Shown here: in pieces, positions 52,062 to 60,858 of the stretch
Layout: every line of letters starts with the position of its first letter
Position numbering within the stretch: the first letter of the stretch is position 1
Assembly (NCBI GenBank): GCA_016703225.1
Contig: JADJCM010000003.1
Location: forward strand, 620,001-684,000
Source: Lysobacterales bacterium
Lineage (GTDB): Bacteria > Pseudomonadota > Gammaproteobacteria > Xanthomonadales > Ahniellaceae
Reading direction: 5' to 3'
Length of the DNA: 64,000 bases
Program-made: the position numbers and the translations under genes
Notes under the pieces: generated by a model
Told to the model about the DNA's origin: nothing
Seen by the model: the letters and a program-made list of their open reading frames with translations, nothing else
The model's database searches: none

Positions 52062-52638
52062 GTGCGCGTCGTTGCCGCCTTGCTGACGTTGTGGGCGTCG
52101 CTGCCCTGCGTGGCCGCCGATCGGCTGTCGATCGCGGTGCAAACGGCCGACGCTGGCACTACGGTGCGGGTGCCGGTACGTGTCCAGGACAACGCCGGCA
52201 CCCTGCTCGACGAAGGCGACGGGCCGGACCACGAGATCCAGAGCTTCGCATTCCAGGTGCTGTTTCCGGCGGCGGCGGTCGATGGCATCGGCTTCGACGC
52301 GGCCGGTGTCACCGCTGGCAAGACCGCGTTCTTCAGCCAGGTCACGCCCGGGGCGGGCAACGTCTACGTGCTCAAGGCCTATGACGAAAGCAGCAATCCG
52401 CTCGCGTTCACGCTGAATGCCGTGGCGCCCGGTGATGTCATCGGCGAACTGGTGGTCCTGCTCGATCCCGGCCTGGCGCCTGGAACCGCCGATGCCGCTG
52501 CAACTGCAGACCACCAACGCCGCGCTGATCGATGACAGCGCCACCGAGAGCGAGACCGTCGCCAACGGCCACCTGCTGTTGCAGGATGGCCTGATCGTGA
52601 TCGGCAGCGAACTCGTGTTCGCGAACGGATTCGAATAA
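52062..52638 (+). pseudogene. Second small secreted cohesin-like protein, with a frameshift
   Basis: It starts at GTG one base after the previous stop, with signal peptide VAALLTLWASLPCVAA. The domain reads TTVRVPVRVQDNAGTLLDEG, EIQSFAFQVLFPAAAV, AAGVTAGKTAFFSQVTPG, NAVAPGDVIGELVVLLDPG. At about 52485-52495 the frame breaks: as given it runs to a stop at 52535. The next frame continues the same domain (PLQLQTTNAALIDDSATE, NGHLLLQDGLIVIG) and ends ELVFANGFE at 52638. Removing one C in ACCGCCGATG restores the frame (ACC GCG ATG). This may be a sequencing error or a genuine mutation. Confidence 0.6.
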
Positions 52639-52643
52639 TCGGT

Positions 52644-54929
52644 TCAACGCGTTGCTCGACCATCCTGCTCTGCGCCGTGTTCCCGCCAGAACGCGCGGCT
52701 GGCGGCACGCGCCGAGTGGACGCTGCGGCCTTTGGCGGTGAAGCGGACGCTGATCGCGCCTTCGACCGCAGTGTCGTGCGCTTCGCTACCGGCCGCTGTC
52801 CAGCCAGCGACGACTTCATTCGCGGGATGACCGAAAGGATTGCGCCAGCCGCGGGCGAAGATCACGGTTTCGGCGGAGGTGGCGGCGACGAACTCGGGCG
52901 AGGAGGAGTGTTTGCTGCCGTGGTGCGCGGCGATCACGACATCGACGTCGATCGCGTGCGCCTGCTCGCGCGCAAGGCGCTGCTCGATCAGCGCGCCGAT
53001 ATCGCCGGGCAGCAGCGCGCTGCCGTGGCGGGAGCTGATCCGCAACACGCAGGAATTGTCGTTGTCCAGGTCGGGGAAATACGGCGGCGGATGCAGCAGT
53101 TCGAAGCGCACGCCGTCCCATTCCCAGTGCTGCCCGGCCGCGCAGCGCGGCGCCGGGTCGGCCTCGTTGCCGATGCTCTCGATCGTGTCCGGGAAAGCGC
53201 GCAGCACCGAGCCGCGGCCGCCAGCGTGATCGCCGTCGAGATGGCTGATCATCAGATGATCCAATCGGCGCACGCCGAGCGCGCGCAGGCTCGGCACCAC
53301 CACCGCATCGCCAAGATCGAAGTCGGCCGAGAGCCGCGCGCCGGTGTCGTAGAGCAGAGCATGGTTGCGCGTGCGCACCAGCACCGACAAGCCCTGGCCG
53401 ACATCGAACGTGGTCAGCTCGACCTCACCGTCGACGAAATCGTCTCGCGCCGGAACCAGCAACGGCAGCAGCAGCGCCAATCCCAGAATACGCAGCGGCA
53501 CGCCGCGCGGCAGCAGCATCCACGCGGATCCGAGCACGGCCAGAGGCAGCGCCCACCAAGAGAATTGCGCAAACTGCCATTCGGCCAGCGGCGACTGCGC
53601 GCTCACGCTCAGCCCCGACCACAGCGGTTGCAGCAGCGCGGCGGGCAGCGCGAACAGCCCCGAGTAGCCGCTGACGGCATCGACCAGCATCGCCAGCAAC
53701 AGCAGCGGCACGATCACGAAGGTGATCCATGGCACCGCGAACAGATTCGCGGCAAAGCCGATCACGCTGGTCTGCGCGAACCACCAGGCGCCGATCGGCA
53801 GCAGGCCGATGCTCATCGCGACCTGCGCGCGCCACAAACCGGCGAACGAGGTCTCCGATCCGGTCAACGCCCAGATCAGGAACGCCACGCCGACGAAACT
53901 CAGCCAGAAGCCGGCGCCGAGCAGGCTGAGCGGATCGATGGCGACGATCACCAGCGCGGCGAGCAGGAGCGCATCGACGCTGCGCAGCGAACGTCGCATC
54001 AGCGTCGCCGACAGCGCCACCGCGATCATCAGCAGGGTCCGCACGACCGGCACGCCGAAGCCGGCCAGCAACGCATAGCCACTGGCGGCGACCAGCGCGC
54101 CGACCGCCATCGCCTGCGGCCGCGGCCAGCGCAAGCCAAGGCGCGGAAACAGCCGGTAAAGCAACACGAACCACCACGCGCCGAATGCCGCGACCAGGCC
54201 GACGTGCAAGCCGGAGATCGCGACCAGATGCCCGGTGCCGGTGGCGCGCAGCACGTCCCAGTCGGCATCGTGCAGACCGCGCACGTCGCCGATCGCGAGC
54301 GCGCGCAGCAACGCCGCCATCGTCGCATCGGCCACGCGGGCATCGATCCGCTCGGCAATACGCAGGCGCAAGCGGTCGATCGCGCCACCGCCCTGCCCGG
54401 CCACGACCTCGCCGGAACGCACGTAGCCGACCGCAGCGATGCGTTCTGTGAGCGCGTGGCGTTCGAAATCGAAGCCACCGGGATTGACGCGACCACGCGG
54501 CCGCCGCAGGCGCAGGGTCGCCTGGACACGATCGCCCGGAGACAACATGGGTGTCGGTGCGTACCAGCCCAGGCGCAGCTTCGTGCCGGGTGCGAGCAAG
54601 TTCGATTCCAGCACTCGCGCCTCGAAGCGGATCTGGCGTTCACCCGCCTCGGGCAGGCCGACCACTTCAATCCGCATCGCGGCATCACCGCCATCCGCAG
54701 CGGGCGGCAGCCGTGCGCGCAGCGCGGCGTCGGCGTGCAGCCAAAACCAGGACATGCCGACGATAACCGTGGCGATCGCGACCACCCAACGCGCGCGCGA
54801 CCAAAGCGCGGCAGCGGCCAGGATCAGCAGCGAGAGTGCGACCGGTCGCGCCGGCAGTGCGGGAACGACAAGCGCCGCGACCGCGCCGATCAGGAAACCG
54901 GGCGCGAATCGCAGCAGGTGCAAGGCCAT
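52644..54929 (-). CDS. comEC: DNA internalisation competence protein ComEC/Rec2
   Basis: This 761-residue inner-membrane channel has an N-terminal OB-like region, a competence domain with GTGHLVAISGLHVGLVAA (about 232-250), many membrane helices, and a C-terminal metallo-beta-lactamase domain with HLMISHLDGDHAGG (about 585) followed by VVIAAHHGSKHSS. It admits single-stranded DNA during natural transformation. It lies after lolD by seven bases on the same strand, and its 3' end meets the cohesin operon. Confidence 0.93.
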   Translation of the reverse strand: MALHLLRFAPGFLIGAVAALVVPALPARPVALSLLILAAAALWSRARWVVAIATVIVGMSWFWLHADAALRARLPPAADGGDAAMRIEVVGLPEAGERQIRFEARVLESNLLAPGTKLRLGWYAPTPMLSPGDRVQATLRLRRPRGRVNPGGFDFERHALTERIAAVGYVRSGEVVAGQGGGAIDRLRLRIAERIDARVADATMAALLRALAIGDVRGLHDADWDVLRATGTGHLVAISGLHVGLVAAFGAWWFVLLYRLFPRLGLRWPRPQAMAVGALVAASGYALLAGFGVPVVRTLLMIAVALSATLMRRSLRSVDALLLAALVIVAIDPLSLLGAGFWLSFVGVAFLIWALTGSETSFAGLWRAQVAMSIGLLPIGAWWFAQTSVIGFAANLFAVPWITFVIVPLLLLAMLVDAVSGYSGLFALPAALLQPLWSGLSVSAQSPLAEWQFAQFSWWALPLAVLGSAWMLLPRGVPLRILGLALLLPLLVPARDDFVDGEVELTTFDVGQGLSVLVRTRNHALLYDTGARLSADFDLGDAVVVPSLRALGVRRLDHLMISHLDGDHAGGRGSVLRAFPDTIESIGNEADPAPRCAAGQHWEWDGVRFELLHPPPYFPDLDNDNSCVLRISSRHGSALLPGDIGALIEQRLAREQAHAIDVDVVIAAHHGSKHSSSPEFVAATSAETVIFARGWRNPFGHPANEVVAGWTAAGSEAHDTAVEGAISVRFTAKGRSVHSARAASRAFWREHGAEQDGRATR

Positions 54930-54936
54930 CGTCGCC

Positions 54937-55626
54937 TCAGCGTGCGACGAGCTTGCCGCCGCGCAGTTCCAGCACGCGGTCCATGCGCGAAGCCAGTTCG
55001 GCCGAATGCGTCACGATCACCACCGCGGTGCCGAGGTCGCGCTTCAGTTCCAGCAGCATGGCGCAGACGGCGTCGGCGTTGCCGGCGTCGAGGTTGCCGG
55101 TGGGCTCGTCGGCGAGCACGCACTTCGCGGGCGTCACCAGGGCGCGCGCGATCGCGGCGCGCTGGCGTTCGCCGCCGGAAAGTTCGCCGGGCTTGTGTTC
55201 GAGGCGCGGACCGAGCCCGACGCGTTCCAGAATCCGCGTCGCCTCGGCGCGCGCCGCGGATGCACGCAAACCGCGGATCAGCAGCGGCATCGCCACATTC
55301 TCGAGTGCGGTGAACTCGGGCAGCAGGTGATGGAACTGGTAGACGAAGCCGAGCGCCTCGTTGCGCAGGCGTCCGCGCGCGCTGTCGCTCAGGGAGTTCA
55401 TGTGCTGGCCGGCAACGGTGATTTCGCCGCGATCCGGCACATCGAGCCCGCCGAGCAGATGCAGCAGCGTGCTCTTGCCGGCGCCGGAAGCGCCCATGAT
55501 CGCGATTGCCTCGCCGGCACGCACGGTGAGGTCGATGTCAGCGAACACCTGCGTTTCGACACGGGTTTCGCGGTAGGTCTTGGACACGCCGCTGGCGGCG
55601 AGGACGATGTCGGCGGGAGCGTTCAT
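54937..55626 (-). CDS. lolD: Lipoprotein-releasing ABC transporter ATP-binding protein
   Basis: This 229-residue ATPase has Walker A GASGAGKSTLLHLLGG, signature LSGGERQRAAIARALV and Walker B LADEPTGNLD. With the permease encoded upstream it drives lipoproteins from the inner membrane to LolA. The ATG at 55626 overlaps the permease stop (ATGA). An upstream in-frame extension lies inside the permease gene. Confidence 0.95.
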   Translation of the reverse strand: MNAPADIVLAASGVSKTYRETRVETQVFADIDLTVRAGEAIAIMGASGAGKSTLLHLLGGLDVPDRGEITVAGQHMNSLSDSARGRLRNEALGFVYQFHHLLPEFTALENVAMPLLIRGLRASAARAEATRILERVGLGPRLEHKPGELSGGERQRAAIARALVTPAKCVLADEPTGNLDAGNADAVCAMLLELKRDLGTAVVIVTHSAELASRMDRVLELRGGKLVAR

Positions 55627-56867
55627 TCGTAGCGCAGGGCCTCGACCGGATGCGTGCGCGCGGCGCGCCAGGCCGGGTACAGGGTCGCGATCAGGCACAG
55701 TACCAGCGTCATACCGATGATGGTGGTGACGTCGTCCCAGCGCAGGTCGGAGGGCAGATCGCTGATGTAGTACATGTCTGCCGGCATCAGCTCGAAGCCG
55801 AGCATGGATTCGAGGAAGCGCATGACGTTGGTGACATTTTCCGCCAGCAGCACGCCGCCAATGCTGCCCAGCACGATGCCGACCAGGCCGATGATCGTGC
55901 CCTGCACCACGAACACGCCCATCACCGAGCGTGGACTGAGACCGAGCGTGCGCAGGATCGCGATGTCGCCCTGCTTGTCGGTCACCAGCATCACCAGCGA
56001 CGACACCAGATTGAACGCGGCCACGGTCACGATCAGCGACAGGATGATGAACATCACCATCCTCTCGGTCTGGATCGCGCGGAAGAAATTCGAGTGCTCG
56101 TGGGTCCAGTCGCGCACCCGGTAGAAGCCGCCGAGCGTGTCGGCGAGATCGGCGGAGACGCGCTTGGCCTGGAACAAATCGTCGAGTTTCAGGCGCACGC
56201 CGGTGACCTTGTCGCCCATGCGAAACAGCTTCGCGGCATCGCCCACATGGATGATGGCCATGCCGCGGTCGTACTCCTGCATCCCGGCTTCGAAGATGCC
56301 CACGACCTTGAAGCGACGCATCTGCGGCAGCACCCCCGCCGGCGTGGCGCGCACCTGCGGCGCGTACACCAGCACGTCGCCGCCGAGTTCCGCGCCGGCC
56401 CAGATCGCCAGTTCGCGCCCGAGCACGATGCCGTATTCGCCGGGCTGCAGTGCGTCCCAGGAACCTTCGACGATGCGATCGGCGATCTCGCTGACCTCGC
56501 GTTCCAGGGTCGGTTCGACGCCGCGCAGGATCGCGCCGCTGACGCGTCCGCCCTGCAGCATCGCCTCGCGCTCGATGTAGGGCGCCGCACCGACGACATG
56601 CGCCTGCGTCTTCGCCGTCTTCAGCGCGGTTTCCCAGTTCTCCAGCCCGTCACCGACCCCGGCCACGGTCGCGTGCGAAACCATGCCGAGAATGCGCGCG
56701 CGCAACTCGCCCTCGAAGCCGTTCATCACCGATATCACCGTGATCAACGCCGTCACCCCGAGCGCAATGCCGAGCATCGACACCATCGAGATGAACGAAA
56801 TGAAATGGTTCCGGCGCTTGGCGCGCGTGTAGCGCAGGCCGATGAACAGTTCTAGGGGTCGGAACAT
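55623..56867 (-). CDS. lolC: Lipoprotein-releasing ABC transporter permease LolC/E
   Basis: This 414-residue permease starts FRPLELFIGLRYTRAKRRNH then FISFISMVSMLGIALGVTAL, the LolC/LolE hallmark. A periplasmic MacB-like domain (about 50-260) separates the first and last three membrane helices. The ATG at 56867 is chosen over an earlier in-frame start because the family begins MFRP. Only one permease gene is present with lolD, so the complex may be a LolF-type homodimer, as in many proteobacteria. Confidence 0.94.
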   Translation of the reverse strand: MFRPLELFIGLRYTRAKRRNHFISFISMVSMLGIALGVTALITVISVMNGFEGELRARILGMVSHATVAGVGDGLENWETALKTAKTQAHVVGAAPYIEREAMLQGGRVSGAILRGVEPTLEREVSEIADRIVEGSWDALQPGEYGIVLGRELAIWAGAELGGDVLVYAPQVRATPAGVLPQMRRFKVVGIFEAGMQEYDRGMAIIHVGDAAKLFRMGDKVTGVRLKLDDLFQAKRVSADLADTLGGFYRVRDWTHEHSNFFRAIQTERMVMFIILSLIVTVAAFNLVSSLVMLVTDKQGDIAILRTLGLSPRSVMGVFVVQGTIIGLVGIVLGSIGGVLLAENVTNVMRFLESMLGFELMPADMYYISDLPSDLRWDDVTTIIGMTLVLCLIATLYPAWRAARTHPVEALRYE

Positions 56868-56909
56868 GCAGGGACTTCGTGGCAGGCGCACAGTGTAGCG
56901 AAGGCGCGA

Positions 56910-57149
56910 TCAGGGCAGTTCGTCACCCTTCTCGGGTGCAAGATCCGGGGTGGCCGCGAGCCAGGTGTCGAGCGAAGCCAGATCAGCACGCGACTGGCGC
57001 ATGCGGAAGTACGCCTCGGTCTTGAGGGCCGACACCTTCTCCGCGATCGCCATGACGAAGAACTGGTTCATCGACACATGCTCCTCCTCCGCGACCTGTC
57101 GCGCGTAGTCCAGCAGTGAATCCGGAACTCGCAGAGCGTAGTTGGCCAT
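56910..57149 (-). CDS. Ribbon-helix-helix antitoxin
   Basis: This 79-residue protein begins ANYALRVPDSLLDYARQVAE then EEHVSMNQFFVMAIAEKVSAL, a ribbon-helix-helix DNA-binding fold. The acidic Pro-rich tail (ATPDLAPEKGDELP) likely contacts the toxin. It follows the toxin gene and its ATG overlaps the toxin stop (TGATG), so the order is toxin first, antitoxin second. Members of this class act on their own promoter. Confidence 0.8.
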   Translation of the reverse strand: MANYALRVPDSLLDYARQVAEEEHVSMNQFFVMAIAEKVSALKTEAYFRMRQSRADLASLDTWLAATPDLAPEKGDELP

Positions 57150-57586
57150 CAGAGATTCTCCTTGGTCAGTTGACGGAGGAACGCGCCAGGCGTCATGACG
57201 GACATACGGAAATCCGATGCGGCGTCGAAATCCCGGCCATTGAGTGTGACGATGCCGCTGGCGCGGCCATTCAGAGCTGTCTCCAGCACCATCTCGTCGG
57301 ACGGATCGCGCAATTGCGGCCGCCAGAGGTAGTGCAGATGCACCGGCTCGATCAGCAGACACATGGCATCCAGGAACGCATGATTCATCGCGATGCTGCG
57401 CCCGCTCGCTGCAAGCTGTTCCGGACGATTCAGCACGGCTTCGTATTCGAGCATCAAGGGCACCGACACCAGTGCCTTGAAGCGCCTGCTTCTCCACGCC
57501 TGCAGCACGGCGAAGGACGCGCCGGTTCGGCTACGCGAAGCCGCGACGAGTACGTTGGTATCGAGCGCGACACGAAACAAACTCAT
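57149..57586 (-). CDS. PIN-family putative toxin, reversed gene order
   Basis: This 145-residue protein has FRVALDTNVLVAASRSRTG (first Asp), SVPLMLEYEAVLNRP (Glu) and LRDPSDEMVLETALNGRA followed by IVTLNGRDFD. It belongs to the same PIN subfamily as the toxin at 20507 (TIGR00305 type). It precedes its antitoxin, opposite to the usual vapBC order. An ATG at 57586 is chosen; it lies inside an inverted repeat that may be the operator. Confidence 0.82.
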   Translation of the reverse strand: MSLFRVALDTNVLVAASRSRTGASFAVLQAWRSRRFKALVSVPLMLEYEAVLNRPEQLAASGRSIAMNHAFLDAMCLLIEPVHLHYLWRPQLRDPSDEMVLETALNGRASGIVTLNGRDFDAASDFRMSVMTPGAFLRQLTKENL

Positions 57587-57601
57587 ATCGCATATGATAT
57601 G
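57584..57601 (-). promoter_or_regulatory. Possible operator over the toxin start codon
   Basis: CATATC-GCATAT-GATATG has six-base inverted arms, and its left arm includes the toxin start codon. Ribbon-helix-helix antitoxins bind such short palindromes, so repressor bound here could block both transcription and ribosome access. Function is inferred. Confidence 0.45.
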
Positions 57602-57633
57602 GCTGCGACAGCACAAGTCAACCTGCGCGCGGC

Positions 57634-58053
57634 TCAGTGCAGCCCGCCCTTTCGCCCCAGCCATACCCGCAAGCGTCGCCTGGTCTCCGCGGGAATGGAA
57701 TCGTGCCACAGGGCGAGATCGATGCGACGGCCGCCGTCGCTCCGGAACTGCAGCGCGATCAGGAAGCCGAGGTCGTGGCTGCGCTGCAGTTCGGCGCGGG
57801 TTTCGTCCGTACCGAGCACGAGCAACCAGTCGCCTTCGGATTGCAGCGTGCAACGCGGGCCGGGATCGCCGCGGCGCAGTCGCAGCTGGAGCGAGCCGGC
57901 GAGGACGATCAGCGCGAGCAGCACAAGCTTCGCACTGCTGGCGAGCCCACTGGCCGCCACTGCCAGCATCGCCATCAGCGTGATGCAGAGCGTCAGCGCT
58001 CCGGCGATGCGCGAGGGCGAGGCCTCAAACGAGAGGCTTGGCGCGGATCGCAT
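57634..58053 (-). CDS. ygfX: YgfX-like protein
   Basis: This 139-residue protein has a two-helix membrane hairpin (TLCITLMAMLAVAA and LVLLALIVLAGSLQL) and a C-terminal half with DWLLVLGTDETRAELQR and RRIDLALWHDSIPAETRRRL, the YgfX/CptA pattern. YgfX is linked to SdhE (YgfY) and affects division proteins in E. coli. It overlaps sdhE by 29 bases, as is usual for the pair. ATG 58053 is preferred over an adjacent TTG. Confidence 0.85.
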   Translation of the reverse strand: MRSAPSLSFEASPSRIAGALTLCITLMAMLAVAASGLASSAKLVLLALIVLAGSLQLRLRRGDPGPRCTLQSEGDWLLVLGTDETRAELQRSHDLGFLIALQFRSDGGRRIDLALWHDSIPAETRRRLRVWLGRKGGLH

Positions 58054-58273
58054 CAACGAGCGCCTTCAGCTCCACGCGGTCGCAGTCGTGGTAACCGAGA
58101 ATCCAGCGCTGCAATTCCCGGTCCTCGCAGGCGAGCACGGACTCGAACTGCGTCAGCAGCGCATCGTCGGCGGTCGCCGCATGTTCATCCAGCCAGCGCT
58201 CCAGCACGCGATCCAGTTCGCGTGTCCCACGCCGGCAGTGCCAGCGCATGCGCTTGATGCGGATTTCGGTCAC
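58025..58273 (-). CDS. sdhE: Succinate dehydrogenase FAD assembly factor SdhE
   Basis: This 82-residue protein begins at GTG (VTEIRIKRMRWHCRRGTREL) with the RGxxE motif (RRGTRELD) needed for SdhA flavinylation. FESVLACEDRELQRWILG is the family's second landmark. The GTG overlaps the sdhB stop (GTGA), so it is part of the sdh operon. Confidence 0.95.
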   Translation of the reverse strand: MTEIRIKRMRWHCRRGTRELDRVLERWLDEHAATADDALLTQFESVLACEDRELQRWILGYHDCDRVELKALVDAIRAKPLV

Positions 58274-59058
58274 AGCGTGCGCCGCTGCACCATGAGTTTC
58301 TTGATCTCGGCGATCGCCTTGGCCGGGTTCAGGCCCTTGGGGCAGGTTTTGGTGCAGTTCATGATGGTATGGCAGCGATAAAGCCGGAACGGGTCCTCGA
58401 GATGGTCGAGGCGGTCGCCTGCATCTTCGTCGCGCGAGTCGATGATCCAGCGGTAGGCCTGCAGCAGGATCGCCGGGCCGAGGTAGCGTTCGCCGTTCCA
58501 CCAGTAGCTCGGGCACGAGGTCGAGCAGCAGGCGCACAGGATGCACTCGTAGAGCCCGTCGAGCTTGGCGCGATCTTCCTTCGACTGCAGCCGCTCCTGG
58601 TCCGGCGGCGGAGCGCTCTGGGTGCGGATCCAGGGGCGGATCGATGCGTACTGTGCGTAGAACCGCGTCAGATCCGGCACCAGGTCCTTGACCACCGGCA
58701 TGTGCGGCAGCGGATAGATCTTCACTTCACCCGAACCGCATTCGCCGATCGACTTGGTGCAGGCGAGCGTGTTGGTGCCGTCGATGTTCATCGCGCACGA
58801 ACCGCAGATGCCCTCGCGGCAGGAACGCCGGAAGGTCAGGGTCGGGTCGATCTCGTTCTTGATCTTGATCAGCGCGTCGAGAACCATCGGGCCGCAGTTG
58901 CCGACGTCGACTTCATAGGTGTCGGTGCGCGGATTGGCGCCATCGTCCGGGCTCCAGCGATAGACCTTGAACTGGCGCACCTGCTTGGCGCCGGCCTTGG
59001 CCGCATGGTGCTTGCCGGCGGTGACCTTCGAGTTCTTCGGAAGAGAGAATTCGGCCAT
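58270..59058 (-). CDS. sdhB: Succinate dehydrogenase iron-sulfur subunit
   Basis: This 262-residue subunit carries the 2Fe-2S site SCREGICGSCAMNIDGTNTL with a distal Cys. The 4Fe-4S and 3Fe-4S ligands lie in CILCACCSTSCPSYW and CHTIMNCTKTCPKGLNPAKA. Electrons pass from FAD in SdhA to ubiquinone through these clusters. It follows sdhA by eight bases. Confidence 0.97.
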   Translation of the reverse strand: MAEFSLPKNSKVTAGKHHAAKAGAKQVRQFKVYRWSPDDGANPRTDTYEVDVGNCGPMVLDALIKIKNEIDPTLTFRRSCREGICGSCAMNIDGTNTLACTKSIGECGSGEVKIYPLPHMPVVKDLVPDLTRFYAQYASIRPWIRTQSAPPPDQERLQSKEDRAKLDGLYECILCACCSTSCPSYWWNGERYLGPAILLQAYRWIIDSRDEDAGDRLDHLEDPFRLYRCHTIMNCTKTCPKGLNPAKAIAEIKKLMVQRRTL

Positions 59059-59066
59059 GGCGGACC

Positions 59067-60857
59067 TCAGTACTTGCGTTCTTTGGGTGGCACCGCATCG
59101 ACGCCGCCCTGGGTGTACAGATGCACCGGGCGATAGTCGAACGAGCAGGCGCCGGCGTCGCTGACGCTGACCAGCGTGTGCTTCATCCAGTTCACGTCGT
59201 CGCGGCTGGCGAAGTCTTCGCGCGCGTGCGCGCCGCGGCTCTCGGTGCGGTTCTCGGCCGAGTAGATGGTCGCCACCGCCTGCCCGAGCAGGTTCTGCAA
59301 TTCCAGGGTTTCGACTAGGTCCGAGTTCCAGACCATCGAGCGGTCGGTCACCTTGACGTCGGCGAAAGAGGCGAACACCTCGCTCATCTTGGTGCAGCCG
59401 TTCTTCAGCGTCTCGCCGGTGCGGAATACCGCGGCGTCACGCTGCATCGTGCGCTGCATGTTCATGCGGACATCGGCGGTCGGAGTGCCGCCGTTGGCAT
59501 GGCGCAGGCGATCGAAGTTCGACAGTGCCGGATCGAGCGCCGAAGCCGGCAGCTCCTTGTGGATCGCGCCGGGCTGGACCACGTCGCCGCAGCGGTTCGC
59601 GACCGCGCGGCCGAACACCACCAGATCGAGCAGCGAGTTCGAGCCGAGCCGGTTCGCGCCATGCACGGACACGCACGCCGCCTCGCCGATCGCGAACAGT
59701 CCGGGCACCACCGCATCCGGGTTGTCGCCCTGCTTGGTCACCACTTCGCCGTGGTAGTTGGTCGGGATGCCGCCCATGTTGTAGTGCACGGTCGGGATCA
59801 CCGGGATCGGTTCCCGGGTCACGTCGACGCCGGCGAAGATGCGCGCCGACTCGGCGATGCCCGGCAGCTTTTCGTGGATGGTCGAGGCGCCCAGGTGTTC
59901 GAGGTGCAGGTGGATATGGTCGTTCTCGGCGCCGACACCGCGGCCCTCGCGGATCTCGATGGTCATGCAGCGGCTGACCATGTCGCGCGGCGCCAGGTCC
60001 TTCACGCTCGGCGCATAGCGTTCCATGAAGCGCTCGCCCTTGGCGTTGGTCAGGTAGCCGCCTTCGCCGCGCACGCCTTCGGTGATCAGACATCCGGCGC
60101 CGTAGATGCCGGTCGGGTGGAACTGCACGAACTCCATGTCCTGCAGCGGCAGTCCGGCGCGCAGCACCATGCCGCCACCGTCGCCGGTGCAGGTGTGCGC
60201 GGACGTTGCCGAGAAATAGGCACGGCCATAGCCGCCGGTCGCGAGGATCACCGCATGCGCACGGAACACGTGCAGGGTACCTTCGGCCAGATCCCAGGCG
60301 ATCACGCCACGGCAGACGCCGTTGTCCATGATCAAATCGAGCGCGAAGTACTCGATGTAGAAGCGCGCGTCGTGCTTCAGCGACTGCTGGTACAGGGTGT
60401 GCAGGATGGCGTGGCCGGTGCGGTCGGCGGCGGCGCAGGTGCGCTGCGCCGGCGGACCTTCGCCGAACTTGGTGGTCATGCCGCCGAACGGGCGTTGGTA
60501 GATCTTGCCGTCTTCGGTGCGCGAGAACGGCACACCATAGTGTTCGAGTTCGATCACTGCCGGAATCGCTTCGCGGCACATGTATTCGATCGCATCCTGG
60601 TCGCCGAGCCAGTCCGAACCCTTCACGGTGTCGAAGAAGTGCCAGCGCCAGTCGTCCGCGCCCATGTTCGCGAGTGCGGCGGACATGCCGCCTTGCGCCG
60701 CGACGGTATGTGAACGGGTCGGGAACACCTTGGTGATGCAGGCGGTCTTGAGCCCCTTGGCCGCGAGTCCCATGGTGGCGCGCAACCCGGCGCCGCCGGC
60801 GCCGACCACGACCGCATCGTACTTGTGGTGAATGATCTTGTAGGCGTCCTTCGCCAT
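59067..60857 (-). CDS. sdhA: Succinate dehydrogenase flavoprotein subunit
   Basis: This 596-residue subunit has the FAD-binding start YDAVVVGAGGAGLRATMGLA. The His in RSHTVAAQGGMSAALANMG covalently binds FAD. HPTGIYGAGCLITEGVRGEG and the active-site segment are typical. SdhE flavinylates it. The ATG at 60857 is chosen because MAKDAYK precedes the nucleotide fold by the normal 15 residues. It follows sdhD by one base. Confidence 0.97.
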   Translation of the reverse strand: MAKDAYKIIHHKYDAVVVGAGGAGLRATMGLAAKGLKTACITKVFPTRSHTVAAQGGMSAALANMGADDWRWHFFDTVKGSDWLGDQDAIEYMCREAIPAVIELEHYGVPFSRTEDGKIYQRPFGGMTTKFGEGPPAQRTCAAADRTGHAILHTLYQQSLKHDARFYIEYFALDLIMDNGVCRGVIAWDLAEGTLHVFRAHAVILATGGYGRAYFSATSAHTCTGDGGGMVLRAGLPLQDMEFVQFHPTGIYGAGCLITEGVRGEGGYLTNAKGERFMERYAPSVKDLAPRDMVSRCMTIEIREGRGVGAENDHIHLHLEHLGASTIHEKLPGIAESARIFAGVDVTREPIPVIPTVHYNMGGIPTNYHGEVVTKQGDNPDAVVPGLFAIGEAACVSVHGANRLGSNSLLDLVVFGRAVANRCGDVVQPGAIHKELPASALDPALSNFDRLRHANGGTPTADVRMNMQRTMQRDAAVFRTGETLKNGCTKMSEVFASFADVKVTDRSMVWNSDLVETLELQNLLGQAVATIYSAENRTESRGAHAREDFASRDDVNWMKHTLVSVSDAGACSFDYRPVHLYTQGGVDAVPPKERKY

Positions 60858-60858
60858 G

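Noticed and set aside
52480..52500. Programmed ribosomal frameshift in the second cohesin-like gene
   Set aside because: No slippery heptamer or downstream pseudoknot is visible; a single extra C explains the break.
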